11,596 bases of DNA from Actinomycetota bacterium (GTDB lineage: Bacteria > Actinomycetota > Humimicrobiia > Humimicrobiales > Humimicrobiaceae): the NCBI GenBank assembly GCA_018400395.1, contig JAGYMN010000038.1, forward strand, positions 1 through 11,596, in the 5' to 3' direction. The notes under the pieces are model-generated. The model made no database searches. It was given only the letters and a program-made list of their open reading frames with translations, and was not told the DNA's origin. Shown piece after piece: positions 8,701 through 11,596 of the stretch (within the stretch, counting starts at the first letter, position 1; the number at the start of each line of letters is the position of its first letter). Both the position numbers and the translations under genes were made by a program.

Positions 8701-8871
8701 TATCTGGGTAACGGCAAGTCCGTTTCTATATGGGGGAACAGGGAAGATATTGAAAGGAACGACCAAATTCTTTCCGCCAATGTTAAAAAGATAATTAATG
8801 GACAGTTCGACCCGGTTAAAAAGACAGCCTGCAATAAAAATTGCGAGTACCTTGATTTATGTACCCGATAA
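5704..8871 (+). CDS. adnB: AdnB-like subunit: canonical UvrD-type motor fused to a RecB-type Fe-S nuclease
   Basis: 1055 residues from the ATG at 5704, which overlaps the adnA stop by 11 nt and has GGAG at 5690-5693. The frame is open from 5620, but this start puts the Q motif GTDQQLEI at 5-12, as in UvrD. All motor motifs are intact: Walker A ACAGSGKT (24-31), Ia LTFTKNAAENM (55-65), II FIDEFQDTN (243-251), III VGDDDQAIYSFRG (272-284), IV VNFRSGPEII (311-320), V SIHAAKGLEFDAVIIP (594-609), VI RRIFYVACSRARRILL (664-679). The nuclease has His872 (GERVH), Asp944 (GKID), Asp957 and Lys959 (IIDYK) and Gln975. The four cysteines are 845, 1043, 1047 and 1053. It should drive 3'-5' unwinding from DNA ends with AdnA and cut the other strand. 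Two adjacent subunits, each with helicase, nuclease and four cysteines, mark AdnAB rather than AddAB, in which only AddB has the cluster. A charged linker (about 690-760) joins the halves. Confidence 0.85.
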   Translation: MNIRGTDQQLEIFKDNGPVKRVIACAGSGKTWVLTGHIAKVLKDKYCEASQVLALTFTKNAAENMRRRIKRLIGDYGGYSEIDIYTFNSFGNEIIYENSFELGLGKDFGLITGSQSWQILYRVLREAKFVNLEIGKNPGIFLQDVLGFIQNVKNNLITPEIFEDYIRDYGKLLETYKSRALKNEEIKLTELALELFSIYSEYEKIKSDENKIDYSDQVFLPYSLFARRKTIREKYRLKYKYIFIDEFQDTNAAQARFVTMLYKKNYNRIMIVGDDDQAIYSFRGACVENILEFDRWDCFGQDNVKNFYLSVNFRSGPEIIQAAGAVISKNKKRFRKVFECYDDSKHSEIFFSISRTVEDEAESIAGYIRGIIKKTDIKPGKIAILGRRKRFEELIKALKNENIRYELIGSKNLYYEPEILFITSWLKIIDNVYDEISIIYLLKSDKYRIGDRDIFYIKNSKAAGNEAASLIDGISSCSNNRFLSYEAKKRLTSFIKSLLFYIRQSGILDLKELISLIFEDSGLAMELKSGFGKHYQRRLRNVEDLIKIASDFTCQHQSGGYGSFITYLKDIARTDYDNPDKMEISNDNSVKIMSIHAAKGLEFDAVIIPMLWGSDYLGRNAGNPGFAIPSELRKDNSIWSKKKDFKSAGEFKKALKELKIEEERRIFYVACSRARRILLLSHSCFKNKSDMKDEGKNPKEVVPFFKDLLIENIHMVKPLGKDAKRYIHDIDGNMPINKDKNKGTLSGNENTEKTLNPVNLKKYDWKYFEEKLSVLSGMIEKNRFAVFNDYFNKSYGTAIEADRAREAKRYFHNIKFDTVLKSYGRNIKSRRQIFPLTPILDYLECPAMYKWKYIYYIPPKPDRKMEIGERVHKYIENLVLMCSQNNSFEVRSFLDVCPDDIRSYSRVFAESRFADFHSYPPEEVMLERLFYLKTGDYFITGKIDRVDIRKEVIEIIDYKLSDGTVKGIPLRYKIQILSYISAFSKIMNIPVDKIKGTILYLGNGKSVSIWGNREDIERNDQILSANVKKIINGQFDPVKKTACNKNCEYLDLCTR

Positions 8872-8897
8872 AAATCGATGTAAAATTGTGTTATCTG

Positions 8898-9818
8898 TCA
8901 GACTTCAGTACACCAGGCGGAGTATTCTTCAATCTTATTTGTGACTAATTTGAAATAATTATCCTGGAGTTTCTTTGTAACAGGTCCCATGCCTCCATCT
9001 CCTATAGTTCTCTTATCAACCGAACCTATGGGTGATATCTGGGCACCGGTGCCGCAGAAGAACAGTTCATCTGCAGTATAAAGTTCTGTTCTGTCTATTG
9101 GTCTTTCAACGACTTCCATGATGTTCAACTTTTTTGCAAGTTCGATTACGGTATTTCTAGTTATACCTTCAAGTATGTCGTCTGTTACGGCAGGGGTAAC
9201 GAGCTTATTATTACGAACCATAAATACATTCATAGCACTTCCCTCACATACGTGTCTTCCATCAGCTGAAAGTACCAGTGCTTCGTCATATCCATTTAAA
9301 ATAGCCTCTGTTTTTTGGAGAGCTGCATTTACATATGAACCTGATATTTTTGCTCTTGGAGGAATGGAATTATCAGATATCCGGTCCCAGGATGAAATAC
9401 AAACACTTATGGCTCTATCAGTTTCGAGATATAAACCCAATGGTATTGAATAGATAAAAAGATCCTGATCATTACCAATTAATTTGGGCCCTATTCCCAG
9501 CCCGCTGTTGTAGGCAAACGGTCTTATATATGCATCTTCTGAATATTTCTCTTTTTTCATTAGGTCAAGAGTGATATCACATAATTGATCTACTGAATAT
9601 TTTACTTCTATCATTATTATTTTTGCATTTCTGATAAATCTTTCAAAATGATCTCTCATTCTGAATATATAATTTTTCCCTGTATCATTGTCCCAATAAC
9701 TTCTTATACCCTCAAAAATCCCTGTTCCATACTGAAGAGCATTTGTCCTTATGTCGACCTTTGCCATTTCTATGGGGATTATATTTTTATTAAAAAAAGC
9801 ATAACCTGGATGACTCAT
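8898..9818 (-). CDS. ilvE: Branched-chain amino acid aminotransferase
   Basis: 306 residues, the usual size for this class IV PLP aminotransferase. It interconverts leucine, isoleucine and valine with their 2-oxo acids, using 2-oxoglutarate/glutamate, in the cytoplasm. Key sequence: ALQYGTGIFEGIR (27-39), an arginine-rich RMRDHFERF (53-61), and the PLP Schiff-base lysine Lys157 in IPPRAKISGSYVNAALQK. The C-terminal half has EGSAMNVFMV, ITRNTVIELAKKL, the acidic/aromatic LYTADELFFCGTGAQISPI segment and GPVTKKLQDNYF, which lines up well with E. coli IlvE. The start at 9818 has AAAGGA on the minus strand about 5 nt upstream. A structured RNA with its own terminator lies directly upstream on the same strand and may control this gene. 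The 3' end faces adnB across a 26-bp gap. Confidence 0.95.
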   Translation of the reverse strand: MSHPGYAFFNKNIIPIEMAKVDIRTNALQYGTGIFEGIRSYWDNDTGKNYIFRMRDHFERFIRNAKIIMIEVKYSVDQLCDITLDLMKKEKYSEDAYIRPFAYNSGLGIGPKLIGNDQDLFIYSIPLGLYLETDRAISVCISSWDRISDNSIPPRAKISGSYVNAALQKTEAILNGYDEALVLSADGRHVCEGSAMNVFMVRNNKLVTPAVTDDILEGITRNTVIELAKKLNIMEVVERPIDRTELYTADELFFCGTGAQISPIGSVDKRTIGDGGMGPVTKKLQDNYFKLVTNKIEEYSAWCTEV

Positions 9819-9873
9819 TCTATCCTTTCTGGAAGATATTAATAATGTTTTTATGATTTTAAATTTTTTTTTG

Positions 9874-9941
9874 CAAAAAGAAAACCCCTGGTTATCTTTT
9901 ACCTTTGCTTACGCTTTAGGCTACTCAACATCCTGGGGTTT
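9874..9941 (-). terminator. Intrinsic terminator at the 3' end of the upstream RNA
   Basis: On the minus strand AAACCCCAGG (9941-9932) pairs with CCAGGGGTTT (9891-9882): seven pairs, an A-A mismatch and two more pairs, followed by a U-tract read as TTTTCTTTTT. The 40-nt apical region contains a smaller GUAA-capped hairpin. It ends about 55 nt before the ilvE start, so it could either end an independent RNA or attenuate ilvE. Confidence 0.6.
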
Positions 9942-10048
9942 CTACCCTGAATCTTTTCTCAGGCCTTTTTGGAATATTGACTTACTATTTACCTTCTTTC
10001 GTTGGTCCGTTTCAGTCATTTCCTCAAGTTACCTCCTGATTCAGAACA
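9874..10048 (-). ncRNA. Probable structured RNA upstream of ilvE (raiA-like or an unassigned leader RNA)
   Basis: About 175 nt on the minus strand between a near-consensus promoter and an intrinsic terminator. Hand folding gives, 5' to 3': a stem GGAA-A-TGACT pairing with AGTCA-ATA-TTCC (10023-9971) around a purine-rich loop; a local hairpin CCTGA/TCAGG (9963-9946); and a terminal stem AAACCCC-A-GG with CC-A-GGGGTTT (9941-9932 with 9891-9882) holding a GC-GTAA-GC tetraloop hairpin. It also has an exact AGGAGGT. No long ORF lies on this strand, and one frame is broken by three stops. Its length and host type bring to mind the raiA RNA of Firmicutes and Actinobacteria; this is inference, as I could not align it. 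Alternatives are an ilvE leader acting as riboswitch or attenuator, or an unrelated sRNA. It lacks the T-box TGG-ACC core and I saw no match to the SAM, TPP, glycine or lysine riboswitch cores I checked. Confidence 0.6.
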
Positions 10049-10053
10049 TGTTA

Positions 10054-10082
10054 AATATATCAAAATTTATATTTGAAGTCAA
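10054..10082 (-). promoter_or_regulatory. Strong sigma-70 promoter for the RNA upstream of ilvE
   Basis: On the minus strand TTGACT (10082-10077, five of six matches to the -35), exactly 17 bp of spacer, then TATATT (10059-10054, five of six matches to the -10). Transcription should start near 10047-10049. This is the best promoter in the window by consensus and spacing. Confidence 0.7.
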
Positions 10083-10090
10083 TACTTAGA

Positions 10091-10137
10091 TTTTTTAGAT
10101 TTTTTGATTTTTTGATTTGATTTTTTGTTCAATTTTT
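10091..10137 (-). promoter_or_regulatory. A-tract region (UP element or curved DNA) upstream of the RNA promoter
   Basis: Five A-tracts on the minus strand (T-runs on the plus strand starting at 10091, 10100, 10108, 10121 and 10133), four of them exactly six long. The mean start-to-start distance is 10.5 bp, about one helical turn. They lie immediately upstream of the -35 hexamer, where an alpha-CTD UP element or intrinsic curvature would act. Confidence 0.45.
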
Positions 10138-10377
10138 GGATTGCTATTCAGTAATATTGTGATACATTGATTTCAATACTTAAAGTCAAATGCACTGAAG
10201 ATATCAGAAATATTATCCATGAACCTTTTTAGTTATATTCTGGCAGGAAAAGGTTTAATCTCAAAAGAAGACATGTTTTAAATAGTTAAAATAGTATATA
10301 GTGTATACATTGATAACAAATAAAAAATTAATAATATTTAAAGGGATATTATTTGAAATAGAACAGAGTAAGTATAA
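10138..10377. other. AT-rich intergenic region upstream of degV
   Basis: No convincing gene. A short plus-strand frame (10171-10281, 36 codons, internal ATG at 10219) has no ribosome site and I do not call it. The 10-mer TCAATACTTA at 10173-10182 repeats the copy at 10079-10088. An imperfect operator-like palindrome, GTATA-5 nt-TATAC, lies at 10294-10308, just before the possible degV promoter. Confidence 0.5.
10310..10337 (+). promoter_or_regulatory. Possible promoter for degV
   Basis: TTGATA (10310-10315, five of six) and TAATAT (10332-10337, four of six) with a 16-bp spacer. The predicted transcript would start near 10344 and include both candidate degV starts. The GTATA/TATAC palindrome at 10294-10308 abuts the -35 and could be an operator. 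AT-richness makes chance matches likely. Confidence 0.3.
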
Positions 10378-10518
10378 GTGCCTGAAGAAGGTACTTCATT
10401 CCGGAGTAGTCAAGAGTTATACATAGAAAATTGGCCTCAGCCTGTCAATATTTATGATCAAGTAGAAGAAAAATATCGGTGGATAGAAGATTGTATTCTT
10501 AAAAAATCCAAATATCAT

Positions 10519-11406
10519 ATGAATGAACAAGCAAAAAAGATTGTTGTAATGACAGATTCAGTTGCTGATTTGCCTGAAAGGATAATTGAAAAATATAATA
10601 TAAAGGTCGTACCTCTGTATATCAATTTCGGCGGAAGGTCTTACAGGGAAAATCTTGAACTGAGTCCTGATACGGTATATAAGGAATTGATCTCTGGAAG
10701 CGCTATTAAAACATCAACACCTTCTTTGGAAGATTTTATAGATATATATACAAGTATTAAAAAGAATGAAAATCCAGAAACCATATATTCGATACATATG
10801 AGTTCGGCACTTTCAGGTACTTTTAATTCTGCCGTTTCAGCGAGAAGCCTGATGGGAGATATGGATATTAGGATTGTAGATTCTAAAAAAGCAGCTATAT
10901 GCGAAGGGTTCATAGTGCTTTCTGCAGCCAGGGCCGCAATGTCCGGGGCATCTACAGAAAAAATAGACAGGCTTATAGAAGAAATGATAAAGTCCAGCTT
11001 TTTTTATGCGACTTTTGAAGATTTTAAATATGTATTAAGAGGCGGCAGGGCACCATTTCTGGCAGGATTCATAGATAAGGCGATGCCCCTAAAACCTGTT
11101 ATTACCTTCAACACGGCCGGCAGATTAAAACTAAAAAAGTTCTGCTTGAATAAAGAATCTTCAATCCGGGAACTTTATAATTCTGCAAGAGCAGATATAA
11201 TACACACCGGAATGGGTAGATGCATGATAGGCATATGCTACGGAAATGATATAGGACCTGCACTTACATTAAAAAGACTGGTAATGGATGATCCGCAAAT
11301 CAATGCAAGTGAAATAATAATGACCCAGATGACGTCAGTTATGGCCGTACATACAGGTCCTGGTATATGGGGGATAGCTGTATGCCCGGATTATGAAAGC
11401 AGATAA
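10519..11406 (+). CDS. DegV-family fatty-acid-binding protein (FakB-like)
   Basis: From the ATG at 10519 the protein has 295 residues, the normal DegV size, and opens with the family's KKIVVMTDSVADLP. It then shows TSTPS (the TSQPS-type fatty-acid-carboxylate loop), SSALSGTFNSA, VDSK, an RGGRAPFLAG segment (the GGR motif) and a closing HTGPGIWGIAV. Family members bind a fatty acid and, as FakB, present it to the FakA kinase for entry into phospholipid synthesis; no fakA is visible here. The frame is also open back to a GTG at 10378, directly after a TAA. That adds 47 hydrophilic residues with no relation to DegV and somewhat different codon use (CAA, CGG). Neither start has a good Shine-Dalgarno. 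I prefer the ATG for length and homology, but the extension cannot be excluded. It converges on mnmA with a 13-bp gap. Confidence 0.9.
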   Translation: MNEQAKKIVVMTDSVADLPERIIEKYNIKVVPLYINFGGRSYRENLELSPDTVYKELISGSAIKTSTPSLEDFIDIYTSIKKNENPETIYSIHMSSALSGTFNSAVSARSLMGDMDIRIVDSKKAAICEGFIVLSAARAAMSGASTEKIDRLIEEMIKSSFFYATFEDFKYVLRGGRAPFLAGFIDKAMPLKPVITFNTAGRLKLKKFCLNKESSIRELYNSARADIIHTGMGRCMIGICYGNDIGPALTLKRLVMDDPQINASEIIMTQMTSVMAVHTGPGIWGIAVCPDYESR

Positions 11407-11419
11407 TAAAATTACGTTA

Positions 11420-11596
11420 TCACCCTGTTATAATTCCTCCTCCCAGGAGTATATCATCATTATAGAATACGGCAGATTGTCCCGGTGTCAGAGATTCAGC
11501 AGGGTTTTTGAAGTTTATTATTGCAGTGCTGTTTTCTGCAATTGATATTTTTGCCGGTACTGGTGTAGTTGGGGATTGTTTTAATAAGAAAGATAT
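11420..11596 (-). CDS. mnmA: tRNA-specific 2-thiouridylase MnmA, C-terminal end only
   Basis: 58 in-frame codons run from the window edge to a TGA at 11420-11422 on the minus strand, too short for a standard ORF cut-off. The translation ends with LTPGQSAVFYNDDILLGGGII, cut here to its core TPGQSAVFY and LGGGII. This is the signature C-terminal beta-barrel end of MnmA (TrmU), which thiolates uridine 34 of tRNA-Lys, tRNA-Glu and tRNA-Gln. The PP-loop ATPase domain and catalytic cysteines lie beyond the window, so an intact gene is assumed, not seen. Confidence 0.92.
   Translation of the reverse strand: MSFLLKQSPTTPVPAKISIAENSTAIINFKNPAESLTPGQSAVFYNDDILLGGGIITG

Noticed and set aside
8866..8880. 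CGAT-AAAA-ATCG hairpin at the end of adnB as a terminator
   Set aside because: The stem is only four base pairs and is not followed by a U-tract.
9118..9453. 111-codon plus-strand ORF inside ilvE
   Set aside because: It is a shadow of the ilvE coding sequence, whose conserved residues span the same stretch.
9874..10048. T-box riboswitch upstream of ilvE
   Set aside because: A T-box is attractive for an amino acid gene, but the conserved T-box sequence (TGG-ACC core) is absent on the minus strand before the terminator.
9853..10089. 78-codon plus-strand ORF opposite the putative RNA
   Set aside because: It is antisense to the structured region, has no ribosome site, shows unusual Phe/Trp/Ser/Tyr-rich composition as expected of a shadow of a structured RNA, and matches no family I know.
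10091..10137. CRISPR-like or tandem repeat array of T-runs
   Set aside because: The units are only 8-13 bp, irregular and without spacers; they read as A-tracts of an upstream promoter element.

Overview
The window is AT-rich (roughly one third G+C by eye, not counted), uses many AGA/AGG/ATA codons and has short intergenic gaps, so it is bacterial. Two tandem helicase-nuclease proteins of AdnA/AdnB architecture dominate it. AdnAB is best known from Actinobacteria, so a low-G+C, probably anaerobic or subsurface member of the Actinomycetota is my best guess. This rests on gene content alone; a clostridial or Chloroflexi-like host is not excluded.

Layout. 1-941: 3' part of a branched-chain-amino-acid-type (LivJ-like) ABC transporter binding protein, plus strand. 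945-1823: a YegS/DagK-type lipid kinase, minus strand, converging on it with a 3-bp gap. 1824-2103: AT-rich divergent spacer with a promoter for tRNA-Gly(CCC) at 2104-2177. 2334-8871: a three-gene plus-strand operon: a 50-residue unknown protein, an AdnA-like subunit and an AdnB-like subunit. The first two are separated by 6 bp and the last two overlap by 11 bp. 8898-9818: branched-chain aminotransferase ilvE, minus strand. 9874-10048: a probable structured RNA on the minus strand just upstream of ilvE, with a near-consensus promoter, upstream A-tracts and an intrinsic terminator. 10519-11406: a DegV-family fatty-acid-binding protein, plus strand, possibly with a 47-residue extension from a GTG at 10378. 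11420-11596: last 58 codons of the tRNA 2-thiouridylase mnmA, minus strand, converging on degV.

How the genes work together. The AdnA/AdnB pair should form a heterodimer that loads on DNA double-strand ends, unwinds them and resects them for recombination. Both nuclease domains keep their metal ligands and four cysteines for a 4Fe-4S cluster. The AdnB motor is fully canonical, while the AdnA motor has lost the Q motif and has altered motifs II and III, which fits the asymmetric motor use known in mycobacteria. The 50-residue protein is apparently translationally coupled to AdnA and is the least explained coding feature.

The most interesting non-coding feature is the RNA upstream of ilvE. It could be a leader (riboswitch or attenuator) for ilvE or an independent small RNA. 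I suspect a relative of the raiA RNA class, known from Firmicutes and Actinobacteria, but cannot confirm it without a covariance-model search. I see no CRISPR array, insertion sequence, integrase or rRNA.
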